This document shows positions 19,471 through 27,060 of a DNA stretch of 64,000 bases, piece after piece. Below the pieces are notes generated by a model. That model saw only the letters and a list, made by a program, of their open reading frames with translations, had not been told where the DNA came from and searched no databases. How positions within the stretch are numbered: the first letter of the stretch is position 1; every line of letters begins with the position of its first letter. Location of the stretch: positions 1-64,000 of the forward strand of contig JASLNT010000078.1 of the NCBI GenBank assembly GCA_030745875.1. The letters are read 5' to 3'. Made by a program: the position numbers and the translations under genes. This stretch comes from Phycisphaerae bacterium (GTDB lineage Bacteria; Planctomycetota; Phycisphaerae; SM23-33).

Positions 19471-19492
19471 AGGCCGCCCTGAAAGGCGGCCT
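19471..19492 (-). terminator. Hairpin with T-rich tail on the minus strand
   Basis: AGGCCGCC at 19471-19478 pairs perfectly with GGCGGCCT at 19485-19492 around a six-base loop. Read on the minus strand the stem is followed by TCTT, fitting a terminator about 230 bases downstream of the gene ending at 19722. Confidence 0.55.
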
Positions 19493-19677
19493 CCTTGGAG
19501 CATTCGAAGTGGTCGGATATGCCTATCTTTCCAGGCTGCCTGCCCACCTTCACCTAGCTCAACGCCCATTGTTGGCGTTCGTTGTTTTCCGGGGCATTTA
19601 CTGGGTCATCTGCATCCCGAGCTGTGATCCTCGACGGTAGGCGGATTACGGTTCAAACGTCGAGCCAACAAGCACAT

Positions 19678-19713
19678 ACAGAAGACCCGGAGCTCTTTTT
19701 TCGGGTCTTCTGT
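19678..19713 (-). terminator. Perfect 12-bp hairpin just after the chagasin/YbaY gene
   Basis: ACAGAAGACCCG at 19678-19689 pairs perfectly with CGGGTCTTCTGT at 19702-19713. It lies nine bases beyond the stop codon at 19722. There is no T-tract after the stem, so it may protect the mRNA end or act with the later hairpin as terminator. Confidence 0.55.
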
Positions 19714-19721
19714 GGCACGGG

Positions 19722-21020
19722 CTAGCGAAGCTTCTTGACGGCGACGTCTCGGCGGGTGTCCCCGGCCTTTCGGAAGATGCCGTGGTGTGTGTCGTTGATG
19801 TAATACAGTGTCTCCCGGGCGCCAATGGCCGTATAAACACGAGCCGATAAGGAGTAGAACATCGGGTTCGGTTCAACCTTTTCCGGGGCATACGGAACGG
19901 CGAAGGTTACGGGTAATTTGAATGGAGGGCTGAGTTCGACCGTACCGATCAACGGCGCCGGACCGTCCATCATGGCTGTTTTGCGAATCGAAACTACGAT
20001 TCGGCTGATCTTCGTCACGTCCGGCGGGGCGCTGAACTTGATAGTCCCGGTGACGGTGGGCCCGGCCTTCTTCTTGCTGGCCTCAATCGTCACCGCAAAT
20101 GTCTTCGCCGACTTGGCCTTCTTGTCCGAGAGTCGTCCGTAGGTCAGTGAGATCGTCGCCTTGCCCGCCCGCACCACACGGTAGGTGAAGGTCGTCTGGC
20201 CACCCTCGTTCGGCGTGGGGGTCATTTCCGGGAACATCTGCGAGGATCTCAGGAACTTCTTCGACTGCAGCGCAATAGGAGAGGCCTTCGGCTGGTCAGC
20301 CGCCGACCAGGCGTAGCCCGTCGATGGCTTTGCCTGGAGCTTAATCAGCAGCAGATCGCCCACGACCGCCTTGACGGTCTTGCCACTGTCGCCGATCTTC
20401 AAATTGATCGCCCGCCCACCCGCCGAGTTGGCGGGTTTGCGGTCGCCTTGCCCCGGTTTGCCCAGCGTGAGGCTCGAAATCATCACCCCGGTGCGGGGCG
20501 CATCGTCAGCGATTCGCGTGTCGACCCAGAAGCACGATTGCAGCAGGCCCTGCTTGTCGTAGCGAACATATAGCCGCTGGTGAGCCGTCAGCTTTGTGGA
20601 CAGCACCTTCCGCGCTTCCTGGTAGAGTTGGTCGAGCGTCTTGGGCGGAGCGCCTTTCTTGTGGCTGCCGATCTTGTCGCCCGTCTCAGTCCAACCGGTC
20701 CCCTGCGGTTTCGACACCACACCCGGCCTGACAAGCTGCGGCCCGCGCTTCCACTCCCGGTACTTTCTCTCGACCACCTTGTTCCGGCGGCAGATGATCT
20801 CGGTCTCATGCCCGAATCCGACCCAGCTCGACCAGCGCACTTTGTAGGAATAGTCTCCCCCGCATTTGGCCTTCAGCCGCCGCCACGTGGTCTGGCTCTT
20901 GGCGAACGCGGAAAGGCGGGAATCCGCCGGGGCAACCGATGCCCGGCTAGCGGAAGGGCACACGATCATCAGGACGACAGCATAGCACACAGCAAGACGC
21001 CTCTTCTGATTTCTGCTCAT
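19722..21020 (-). CDS. Exported three-domain protein: DUF6174-like, chagasin-like inhibitor and YbaY-like
   Basis: A signal peptide (residues ~1-28) leads into three parts. Residues ~40-170 resemble the small DUF6174-type exported domain (YSYKVRWSS, LYVRYDKQGLLQSC). Residues ~205-312 look like the chagasin family of cysteine-protease inhibitors: the loop KPSTGYAW, then FTYRVVRAGKATISLTYGRL, which matches the family's NPTTGYxW and G-F-L-Y pattern with K in place of N. Residues ~320-432 resemble the YbaY/type III secretion chaperone lipoprotein domain (IGTVELSPPFKLPVTFAVPY). AGGAGAA precedes the ATG. Combining these three is unusual; the chagasin part could block a secreted papain-like protease, but this is inference. 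Confidence 0.65.
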   Translation of the reverse strand: MSRNQKRRLAVCYAVVLMIVCPSASRASVAPADSRLSAFAKSQTTWRRLKAKCGGDYSYKVRWSSWVGFGHETEIICRRNKVVERKYREWKRGPQLVRPGVVSKPQGTGWTETGDKIGSHKKGAPPKTLDQLYQEARKVLSTKLTAHQRLYVRYDKQGLLQSCFWVDTRIADDAPRTGVMISSLTLGKPGQGDRKPANSAGGRAINLKIGDSGKTVKAVVGDLLLIKLQAKPSTGYAWSAADQPKASPIALQSKKFLRSSQMFPEMTPTPNEGGQTTFTYRVVRAGKATISLTYGRLSDKKAKSAKTFAVTIEASKKKAGPTVTGTIKFSAPPDVTKISRIVVSIRKTAMMDGPAPLIGTVELSPPFKLPVTFAVPYAPEKVEPNPMFYSLSARVYTAIGARETLYYINDTHHGIFRKAGDTRRDVAVKKLR

Positions 21021-21222
21021 CTGGTTTCTCCTGTTGCAACTCCGGAATAGGCCGCATCGTAGGCTCTTTAGACGAGTGCTGGGCGGGTTTGTTCCCGGAA
21101 ATCGCGCGACTAAGCGAAATCCCCCCGGATCGAGCTGCGGCCACGATCATCGTAGACCAACCTGACGAACAAGTTGACGCAGGCCTCGTGCCGGTAATCA
21201 GCTCCAACGGAATGTATTTTCT

Positions 21223-21443
21223 TTACGCGTTTGGCAATCCAGTCACCTCGGGGCGACTGGATTTCGCTGCGCGGCGCCTCCGTTGCGCTTCGGCGATGTT
21301 CGCGGCGATGGATACTACCGCCCGATTGAGCTGGTCTGCAAGGAAGTAGAAACCCGCCGGAATTGGCCCGTTTGTTCGGTAATTCTGTTGGCGAAGTCAA
21401 CGGACTTCTGGTAGACGATGAGCTTCTCAAATGCGAACGCCAT
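21223..21443 (-). pseudogene. Frameshifted, truncated four-helix-bundle (S23 / IVS-type) protein
   Basis: Reading from 21443, the start MAFAFEKLIVYQKSVDFAN is the standard opening of the four-helix-bundle proteins first seen in 23S rRNA intervening sequences. After about 30 residues a one-base deletion near CGGCGGGTTTC shifts the frame; in the next frame the match continues with FYFLADQLNRAVVSIAANIAE, another hallmark of the family. Beyond that the expected ~65 C-terminal residues are missing and the sequence runs into a copy of the tRNA-Pro 3' end. The gene is therefore dead. No function of the family has been settled; they often sit in mobile or repetitive units. Confidence 0.8.
21247..21264. 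repeat. 18-bp copy of the tRNA-Pro 3' end (att-like)
   Basis: These 18 bases are identical to 21656-21673, which lie at the 3' end of the tRNA-Pro gene, 409 bp away and in the same orientation. A tRNA 3'-end duplication flanking foreign-looking sequence is the signature of past site-specific integration. Confidence 0.7.
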
Positions 21444-21504
21444 GGACTGGCCCCTTTTGATTGGATTAATGGCGACGGTTAGACTGACGGCAACGACAAC
21501 GGAT

Positions 21505-21618
21505 GGAGAGTAGAAAGGAGAGAGTAGACCGCAGGAGAGACAAATCTTGCTGTTGAGGTGGTTTTAGGCCGTCGCCTTTGTCTTCTCGCTCTACTTTCTA
21601 CTCTCCACCCTCTCCTGC
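21505..21618. repeat. Purine-rich inverted repeat upstream of the four-helix-bundle pseudogene
   Basis: GGAGAGTAGAAAG (21505-21517) is an exact inverted copy of 21594-21606, and GCAGGAGA (21531-21538) of 21611-21618. The two pairs are not nested in order, so the region is better seen as repeats of a GAGAGTAGA-type unit than as one hairpin. Confidence 0.6.
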
Positions 21619-21621
21619 TCT

Positions 21622-21657
21622 AGTAAAAAGGCCGGTCTTATGACCGGCCTTTTTACT
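21622..21657 (-). terminator. Terminator of tRNA-Pro (bidirectional)
   Basis: A perfect 16-bp stem (21622-21637 with 21642-21657), loop TTAT, containing GGCCGGTC followed by five T on either strand. It begins at the discriminator base of the tRNA, so it terminates the minus-strand tRNA transcript directly. Confidence 0.85.
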
Positions 21658-21731
21658 CGGGGCGACTGGATTTGAACCAGCGACCTCTTGACCCCCAGTC
21701 AAGCACTCTATCCAAGCTGAGCTACGCCCCG
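21657..21731 (-). tRNA. tRNA-Pro(GGG)
   Basis: The cloverleaf folds fully: acceptor stem CGGGGCG / CGCCCCG, discriminator A, anticodon stem TTGAC / GTCAA region with loop CTGGGGG giving anticodon GGG, and T-arm with GGTTCAAATCC. The 3' CCA is not encoded. A promoter lies upstream at 21777-21805 and a terminator begins at its 3' end. Its 3' end is duplicated at 21247-21264. Confidence 0.95.
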
Positions 21732-21740
21732 TAGCTGCTC

Positions 21741-21765
21741 AGGCCGCAGCGACAAGCTGCGGCCT
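21741..21765 (-). other. Perfect 10-bp hairpin in the pre-tRNA leader
   Basis: AGGCCGCAGC at 21741-21750 pairs perfectly with GCTGCGGCCT at 21756-21765 around a five-base loop. It lies between the predicted transcript start and the mature tRNA 5' end, and also downstream of the stop codon of the regulator gene at 21864. Confidence 0.6.
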
Positions 21766-21776
21766 GGAGTGAAAGC

Positions 21777-21805
21777 ATTATCTCCAGAACATTTCGCAAT
21801 GTCAA
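21777..21805 (-). promoter_or_regulatory. Promoter of tRNA-Pro
   Basis: On the minus strand TTGACA (21805-21800) and GATAAT (21782-21777) are 17 bases apart. The predicted start is near 21770, about 40 bases before the tRNA. Confidence 0.65.
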
Positions 21806-21863
21806 GCAAAACTCCCCACGCGCGTGCAACTCGTCGGCCTCGCCGATGGGCTGAAATTGCTGT

Positions 21864-23501
21864 TTATGAGGGTCGCTCGATTCCCATGGCCTTTATTCGC
21901 GATGCAAGCGTGGTCGGCCTGATTCCCAGTAAATCGGCCGCCCCGCCGCGACCTCCGATCTTCCATTTCGTCGTGCGCAGGGCGGCGAGAATGTTGCTGC
22001 GTTCGAGTCGCCTGATCTCATCATCGGTGATCACTCGCACATCATCACCAGAGGTATGGCGACTTTGCGCGGCGGTCAGTACGTCGAGAGAACCGCCTGC
22101 ATCGCTGGGAAGGTCTATTCGCATGACGCCTTCATGTGCGGTGATGACGGCGCGCTCTATCACGTTCTGAAGCTCTCGAATATTCCCGGGCCAATCGTGG
22201 CGGTTCAGCCTGTCCACCGCTGCGGGCGGAAGTTCGAGCACCTGGCGATGCATCTTCTTGCAGATCAGCTTCACGAAATGCTCCGCCAGCAACGCTATAT
22301 CCTCTCTGCGTTCACGCAACGGAGCCACTTCTACAGGAAACACATTCAGCCGATAGTACAGGTCCTCGCGGAATCGCCTGGCGTCGACGTCGCCTTTCAG
22401 GTCCCGGTTGGTGGCGGCTACTATCCGCACGTTAACCTCGCGCGTCGCTTCATCGCCAATTCGCTCGTACTGCCCTTCCTGCAGCACCCTCAACAACTTG
22501 GTCTGCATGTCCAGCGGAATCTCACCGACCTCGTCAAGGAACAGCGTTCCTCCGTCGGCGGCTTCGAATCTGCCTGCACGGTCGGCCACCGCACCGGTGA
22601 ACGAACCCTTAACGTGCCCGAAGAACTCGCTCTCGTAAAGCTCCTTGGGTATGGCTGCACAGTTCACCTTGATCAGAGGACCGCTGCTGCGAGTGCTCTG
22701 TTTGTGAATCTCGCGGGCGACAAGCTCTTTTCCCGTTCCGGATTCCCCCAGGATCAAGACACTGGCGTCGGTGGGCGCAACCAACTGTATTTGCCTTTGC
22801 ACGCCCTGGAGCGCCGGGCTCCGCCCCACCATTTCGTAGAACGCTCCTTCGGCGCTGATCTCCTGGCGCAGGTATTCGTTTTCAAGCTCCAATTTGTGCC
22901 TGAGCCTTTCAATCTCCTCGAACGCGCTGGCGTTGGCGAGCCCTCCTGCGGTTATGTCGGCAATCACGCGATAGCGCAGCAGCTGTCCGCGCTCGGGAGG
23001 GCCATCCGCAGTGAACATCGCCAGCACCCCCAGTACGTTTCCCCTGTAGAACATCGGAACGGCGAGGAAACCGCCTGTGGACTGCGTGTCCAGGTTCTCA
23101 GGATCAACCAGAGGCAGTTCGGGATTGCCCGTCATCGCCTCAACCACAACCGCCTCACCCGAATCAGCCACCCGTCCGACAAGCCCCACGCCCAGCGGGA
23201 TTCGCATGTGCATCTGCAGGCCCTCTTGGTCCTGCGGCATATCGCGACTCACCGAACCAGCCGAAGCCGACCTGTGCAGACACAGCGCCTTGCTGGGACA
23301 CACCCGAGCCATCTGGCACGAGGCACAAATATCTCCAGGCCGAATCAGCCAGATCGTCGCAGCGGATGCGACCGAGCCGCGAGACAAATGATCGGCAGTG
23401 GCTTTGAGAAGCGACCCGGCCGAATGCTCGCTCATCATCGCCGCCAGTAAATCCCGAAGCGATTCAAACTGTTCTCTGTATTCGCTGTTCACGTCCTTCA
23501 T
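21864..23501 (-). CDS. Sigma-54-dependent activator with Cys-cluster GAF sensor domain
   Basis: A 545-residue NtrC-family enhancer-binding protein. Residues ~25-195 form a GAF sensor domain interrupted near its start by a C59-x2-C62-x5-C68-x5-C74 cluster, which could hold an iron-sulphur or zinc site. Residues ~225-450 are the AAA+ sigma-54-interaction domain: Walker A GESGTGKE (252-259), sigma-54 contact loop GSFTGA (299-304, with S where A is usual), Walker B GTLFLDEV (318-325). A Fis-type helix-turn-helix lies at ~505-541. The ATG at 23501 is preferred to a TTG at 23537 that would overlap an operator. It is divergent from a sigma-factor gene that has a sigma-54 promoter, its likely target. 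Confidence 0.92.
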   Translation of the reverse strand: MKDVNSEYREQFESLRDLLAAMMSEHSAGSLLKATADHLSRGSVASAATIWLIRPGDICASCQMARVCPSKALCLHRSASAGSVSRDMPQDQEGLQMHMRIPLGVGLVGRVADSGEAVVVEAMTGNPELPLVDPENLDTQSTGGFLAVPMFYRGNVLGVLAMFTADGPPERGQLLRYRVIADITAGGLANASAFEEIERLRHKLELENEYLRQEISAEGAFYEMVGRSPALQGVQRQIQLVAPTDASVLILGESGTGKELVAREIHKQSTRSSGPLIKVNCAAIPKELYESEFFGHVKGSFTGAVADRAGRFEAADGGTLFLDEVGEIPLDMQTKLLRVLQEGQYERIGDEATREVNVRIVAATNRDLKGDVDARRFREDLYYRLNVFPVEVAPLRERREDIALLAEHFVKLICKKMHRQVLELPPAAVDRLNRHDWPGNIRELQNVIERAVITAHEGVMRIDLPSDAGGSLDVLTAAQSRHTSGDDVRVITDDEIRRLERSNILAALRTTKWKIGGRGGAADLLGIRPTTLASRIKAMGIERPS

Positions 23502-23514
23502 AATCGCATTATAT

Positions 23515-23566
23515 ACGACATTTCGTATGCCAGCCAACGAATATTCGTTTCTCTACGATTTTTCGT
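23515..23566. promoter_or_regulatory. Three tandem ACGA-N4-TCGT palindromes, likely activator binding sites
   Basis: Three 12-bp palindromes of identical form lie at 23515-23526, 23537-23548 and 23555-23566, with N4 = CATT, ATAT and TTTT. They sit about 100, 120 and 140 bases upstream of the start predicted for the sigma-54 promoter at 23637, the normal place for an enhancer, and 14-65 bases before the start codon of the activator gene, which would also allow autoregulation. Confidence 0.75.
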
Positions 23567-23636
23567 CGCAAACTGTAACCTCGGACCAAATCCATACACA
23601 CTGTATGTGTAAGGACTTACGCTCGAATGCTTCTTT

Positions 23637-23651
23637 TGGCACGGTTTGTGC
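23637..23651 (+). promoter_or_regulatory. Sigma-54 promoter of the sigma-factor gene
   Basis: TGGCACGGTTTGTGC fits the -24/-12 consensus: GG and GC are separated by exactly 10 bases and the TGGCACG half is perfect. The predicted start is near 23663, 52 bases before the ATG at 23715. Confidence 0.75.
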
Positions 23652-23714
23652 GATTGTAGGGTGTCGAAACTTCATAAAAAACTAGTAACAGGCTGGACCG
23701 CCAGGAGACCACCG

Positions 23715-24653
23715 ATGAAAGCCACGACGAACAAGATGACGCGACGCAAAGTTCGCCCACCGGTAGACGCCACAATCCTCACAGGCAGACAGCTCTCCCA
23801 TCTCCAGAAAATCGCCGCTTCGCAGGAATGCGTCCTGCATCCTTCGTTTGAATTATCCTGCACCGAAGCCGAACTGTTCGGACCGGACGCCCCGGAAATA
23901 AAGATCAACTCATGGGCCAGTTTCCCCGGACTGCACGGAGACATGAACACCCGCCACCAGGGCGACACCAAACTGCGGACTGCAGATGAGGTCCGACTGT
24001 TCCTGCGGTACAATTACGCTCGCTACCGACTGGCGCGTCTGGGACGAATGCCCGGAAGAAGATCATCTCACGCACGCACCGCCGAAATGCATCGCTGGTA
24101 TCAACGAGCGATGAGGCTGCGCAGCCAGCTTACGGGAGCCAATCTCGCCCTGGTTATCGCAATGGCCAAACGCACGAAGATCCCCGACGTCGATTTCAGC
24201 GAGTTGATCTCCGAAGGGAATATGGCCCTGCTGGGAGCGATCGAAAAGTTCGACGTATCGCGAGGCTTCAAGTTCTCAACGTACGCCTGCCGAGTGATCC
24301 TCAAGAGCTTCAGCCGCCTGGCCACCAACTCGTCGAAGCATCGGCGGAGATTCGGCGTGGAGTTCGACCCAAGCATGGAGCCGGGAGACCAGGTTGAGAT
24401 CAAACGCACGACCGTGCGAAACGACGCGCTGTCACGGCTTCATGAAATCCTGCTCAGGAACCACGCTGACCTGAGCACACCCGAACAGAGAGTGATAGAC
24501 AGGCGATTCGCCCTCACCGAAGGCGGCAAGAAAAAAACCCTAGCCGTGGTGGGCAAGGAAATGGGCGTCAGCAAGGAGCGGATTCGCCAGATTCAGAGAT
24601 CCGCTCTGGCCAAGCTGCGAAGAGCCTTCCGTGACGACCGCCTGTCTTTCTGA
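23715..24653 (+). CDS. Alternative sigma-70-family RNA polymerase sigma factor
   Basis: A 312-residue group 2/3-type sigma factor. Region 2 (~residues 140-215) contains NLALVIAMAKR, DFSELISEGNMALLGAIEKFD and FKFSTYACRVILKS, the core-binding and -10-recognising helices; region 4 (~250-305) contains STPEQRVIDRRFAL and the helix-turn-helix GVSKERIRQIQRSALAKLR that reads the -35 element. The ~110-residue N-terminal extension matches nothing I know and region 3 is short. CAGGAGA lies before the ATG at 23715; longer frames starting upstream would overlap the sigma-54 promoter. Being transcribed by sigma-54 and itself a sigma factor, it would form a two-step cascade. Confidence 0.9.
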   Translation: MKATTNKMTRRKVRPPVDATILTGRQLSHLQKIAASQECVLHPSFELSCTEAELFGPDAPEIKINSWASFPGLHGDMNTRHQGDTKLRTADEVRLFLRYNYARYRLARLGRMPGRRSSHARTAEMHRWYQRAMRLRSQLTGANLALVIAMAKRTKIPDVDFSELISEGNMALLGAIEKFDVSRGFKFSTYACRVILKSFSRLATNSSKHRRRFGVEFDPSMEPGDQVEIKRTTVRNDALSRLHEILLRNHADLSTPEQRVIDRRFALTEGGKKKTLAVVGKEMGVSKERIRQIQRSALAKLRRAFRDDRLSF

Positions 24654-24681
24654 CTATATACGGCAGCGGACGCTATAACGA

Positions 24682-24719
24682 GGCGTGGTCCGGAAAACCT
24701 CCGGGCCACGCCCGTTTTA
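24682..24719 (+). terminator. Terminator of the sigma-factor gene
   Basis: A 12-base stem GGCGTGGTCCGG / CCGGGCCACGCC with one G-T pair, seven-base loop, followed by CGTTTTA, beginning 29 bases after the stop codon. Confidence 0.8.
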
Positions 24720-24796
24720 TGTTGATGCTGTTGGATATTACAGGCCGCCGGAAGCGACAACGCGGTATCGATGACGGACAAAAACGAGATTCAGAC

Positions 24797-24825
24797 TTGA
24801 CCTTTCGGTGGTCGGATGGTATGTA
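24797..24825 (+). promoter_or_regulatory. Promoter of tRNA-Ala
   Basis: TTGACC (24797-24802) and TATGTA (24820-24825) are 17 bases apart, about 45 bases upstream of the tRNA gene. Confidence 0.55.
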
Positions 24826-24870
24826 TATGGCAACGGCAGTCGGGCCGAGCGGTCCGGCGGCCGTTTAAAA

Positions 24871-24946
<76 letters not shown>

Positions 24947-25003
24947 GTGTTGTAACGTTAGCCGAGGGCATTGGTTGCTCACGTCAGGCTTCTGACGGCG
25001 GCG

Positions 25004-25037
25004 GCGGAAAAAAAAGGGTAATTTACCCTTTTTTCCG
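25004..25037 (+). terminator. Terminator after tRNA-Ala, overlapping candidate integrase arm sites
   Basis: A long A/T-rich stem GCGGAAAAAAAAGGGTA pairing with TACCCTTTTTTCCGC. It can end tRNA transcription, replacing the original terminator now at 30693. Its AAAAAGGGTA halves (25011-25020 and, inverted, 25024-25033) recur near the element's right end, so it may also bind the integrase. Confidence 0.6.
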
Positions 25038-25068
25038 CTTTTCGCTATTCGTCATCGAGGCCAATGAA

Positions 25069-26217
25069 ATGACCAAACCGCCCACAAACAAAACAAAGAA
25101 ACCCCCCGCGTACCTATTCCATAGAGCATCAGGACACGCACGTGTTCGGATCCTCGGCCAAGATGTTTACCTTGGCAAGTATGGGTCGACCAAATCCAAA
25201 GAGAAATATGCCGTGGTTCTGGCCGAATACGCCGCGACCGGGGCCGCGCCTCGGGACGACACGCCAACAACAATTGCCGAAATCGCTGTGCGGTTCCTCG
25301 CCGATGCTGATCACCGCTACCGCAAGAATGGTCGCCGTACTTCGGAATTCTCGAATATGCAGTACGCCGCGGAGGTTTTGGTTGAAACGTTCGGGCCGCT
25401 GCCAGCCGCCGACTTCACGCCGAGGGCGCTTCGAATCGTTCGCCAGGCGATGATAGACCGTCGATGGTCGAGGAAATCCATTAACCGCATGACATCTCGC
25501 GTTCGCAGGATCTTCCGGTGGGGCGTTGCCGAGGGGCTTGTCGACGCTGGAGTATGGCAAGCACTGTCGGCGCTCGATGGCCTACGCCGCGGAGCCGATG
25601 GCGTTGTGGACCGCCCACGGATCCGCCCAGTGCCGCCCCCGGCAATCGATGCCATACAACCGCATGTTGCGCCGCCAGTTTGGGCGATGGTCGAACTGCA
25701 ACGCCTTACCGGTATGCGGTCTGGAGAAGTGGTCATTATGCGGGGAGTGGATCTGGATGTCAGTGGCGATGTTTGGCTATACCGCCCGGCGTCACACAAG
25801 ACAGAGCATCACGATATAGAACGAATCGTTGAAATTGGGCCACGGGGGCAGATCGTAGTAAGCAGATTCCTCTGCGGGGATCCGAACCAATATCTTTTCC
25901 GACCACCGGGAGGACAGGGGGCGAGGGGTGGAGTCCACTACAGGGAGAAAACTGCTGGCGGAGTTTCCGGGCGACGGGTTGGTGATCGATATACGCCGGG
26001 TTCGTACAGGCGGTCGATTTCGCGGGCGTGCAAGCTTGCCGGCATCGACGGCTGGACGCCGCATAGACTACGGCATACGTTTGCGACAGAGGTCCGTCGA
26101 TTATTCGGCGTCGAAGTCGCGCGGGTAATGCTTGGACACAGATCGGCGATAACGACAGAGATATACGCCGAAGCGGATCGACAGGCCGCGAGCAAGGCTG
26201 CCTTGGCAGCATTTTGA
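25069..26217 (+). CDS. Tyrosine recombinase (integrase) of the element
   Basis: A 382-residue phage-type integrase that would recombine attL and attR. The catalytic set is complete: R217 (TGMRSGE), H332-x2-R335 (HRLRH), H357 (MLGHRS) and nucleophile Y366 (EIYAEAD). The N-terminal ~60 residues resemble the arm-binding domain (RILGQDVYLGKYGS) and residues ~75-170 the core-binding SAM-like domain. The start at 25069 has GAGG nine bases upstream; longer open frame upstream runs through the tRNA and is not coding. Its position 120 bases from the tRNA is typical of elements that integrate in tRNA genes. Confidence 0.95.
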   Translation: MTKPPTNKTKKPPAYLFHRASGHARVRILGQDVYLGKYGSTKSKEKYAVVLAEYAATGAAPRDDTPTTIAEIAVRFLADADHRYRKNGRRTSEFSNMQYAAEVLVETFGPLPAADFTPRALRIVRQAMIDRRWSRKSINRMTSRVRRIFRWGVAEGLVDAGVWQALSALDGLRRGADGVVDRPRIRPVPPPAIDAIQPHVAPPVWAMVELQRLTGMRSGEVVIMRGVDLDVSGDVWLYRPASHKTEHHDIERIVEIGPRGQIVVSRFLCGDPNQYLFRPPGGQGARGGVHYREKTAGGVSGRRVGDRYTPGSYRRSISRACKLAGIDGWTPHRLRHTFATEVRRLFGVEVARVMLGHRSAITTEIYAEADRQAASKAALAAF

Positions 26218-26556
26218 CAGGCTGGCCAGATAACGCCATGCCCATACGCTGCTTATAGAACCTAGCCCCCTTGTTCACACCGCACGGTATAATGAAACCC
26301 TGCGCCAGCGATCATGACCGATATCCAATTATACCGTACATAGACCTAACAGGCAAGCAGGGTCTCCGTTTGGTTGTGCACCGCCGGGGAATGCCTGGAA
26401 TGGCGAGCGTTCACTCGTAACTATTCTGTTTTATGCTTGTTATGGTCGACACGCGCATCTATAAATAGAGGGACGGGGTTATGATAGGCGATGCGATGGC
26501 AAGTTCTAGACAGGGAAATGACCCCAGAAGTATAACAGAATACCGCGCCAGCGGTC
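26218..26556. other. AT-rich intergenic region with an inverted repeat and a direct repeat
   Basis: A perfect 10-base inverted repeat, ACGGTATAAT / ATTATACCGT, spans 26284-26337. Inside it lies GCGCCAGCGATCATGA (26302-26317), which recurs with one change at 26545-26560, overlapping the next start codon. These look like regulator binding sites or a decayed repeat. No gene is seen. Confidence 0.5.
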
Positions 26557-26967
26557 ATGAGCTATAATCAGTTGTTATTCCTAATCAAGAAAGATGTGTG
26601 TTTCATGGATTTTATTGAATTTCACAAAGATCTCGTAAGCCAGGGGATTGGCATTTTCAATATCAGTCTGGATGGTGACACTAGAACTCTCATTCACCCA
26701 AAGAAAACAGTAATGCAATGGCGACAAGATGTGAGATCTTTGATACAGAAGTCCCGAGTAGTCGATCAAAACGGCAATGCTGATAATTTTGATCTTGTGA
26801 ATACACTCATTGGTGATTTCGGGTATTTTGAAGTCGAATTCTTAGCCGATGACGTGTATGAGGGCAGAAGGGCGATTTATGAAAGTGGTATTGTTGATGA
26901 TCCTGACCATGAAGATCAGAATGATGGCTTCGGTCATTATGGGCTAACTAAAATCCAAGAAGAATAA
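26557..26967 (+). CDS. Small acidic protein of unknown function
   Basis: I do not recognise this product. It is up to 136 residues, acidic, without signal peptide or membrane segment, and its codons are clearly more AT-rich than those of its neighbours, fitting recent transfer with the element. The first ATG (26557) overlaps a direct repeat and has no ribosome binding site; an ATG at 26605 (MDFIEFHKDL) has a weak AAAGA upstream and may be the real start. The C-terminus is rich in Asp and Glu (VDDPDHEDQNDGF). Small acidic cargo proteins can be immunity or anti-defence factors, but nothing here proves it. Confidence 0.5.
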   Translation: MSYNQLLFLIKKDVCFMDFIEFHKDLVSQGIGIFNISLDGDTRTLIHPKKTVMQWRQDVRSLIQKSRVVDQNGNADNFDLVNTLIGDFGYFEVEFLADDVYEGRRAIYESGIVDDPDHEDQNDGFGHYGLTKIQEE

Positions 26968-27060
26968 CCAGAAAATGCAGCGGACACCGCTTCACGGTGC
27001 CGCTGATTTTAAACGTTGTGCATATGGAACTGAAGCGCAATTGCTTGATGGTCTACATTC

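Larger units (their letters stand above)
19229..19721. other. Structured intergenic region
   Basis: No gene is supported. Two strong hairpins lie here (19471-19492 and 19678-19713, listed separately) and a weaker one, AACGCC / GGCGTT, near 19560-19580. I compared the stretch with SRP RNA, RNase P RNA and tmRNA by eye and could not match any of their signatures. Confidence 0.5.

Noticed and set aside
19493-19677. Possible structural RNA (SRP, RNase P or tmRNA)
   Set aside because: Signature sequences of these RNAs are not found on either strand; the region stays as unexplained structure.
22056-23450. 464-residue plus-strand open frame
   Set aside because: It lies wholly antisense to the sigma-54 activator gene, which has full family motifs; no ribosome binding site or known domain.
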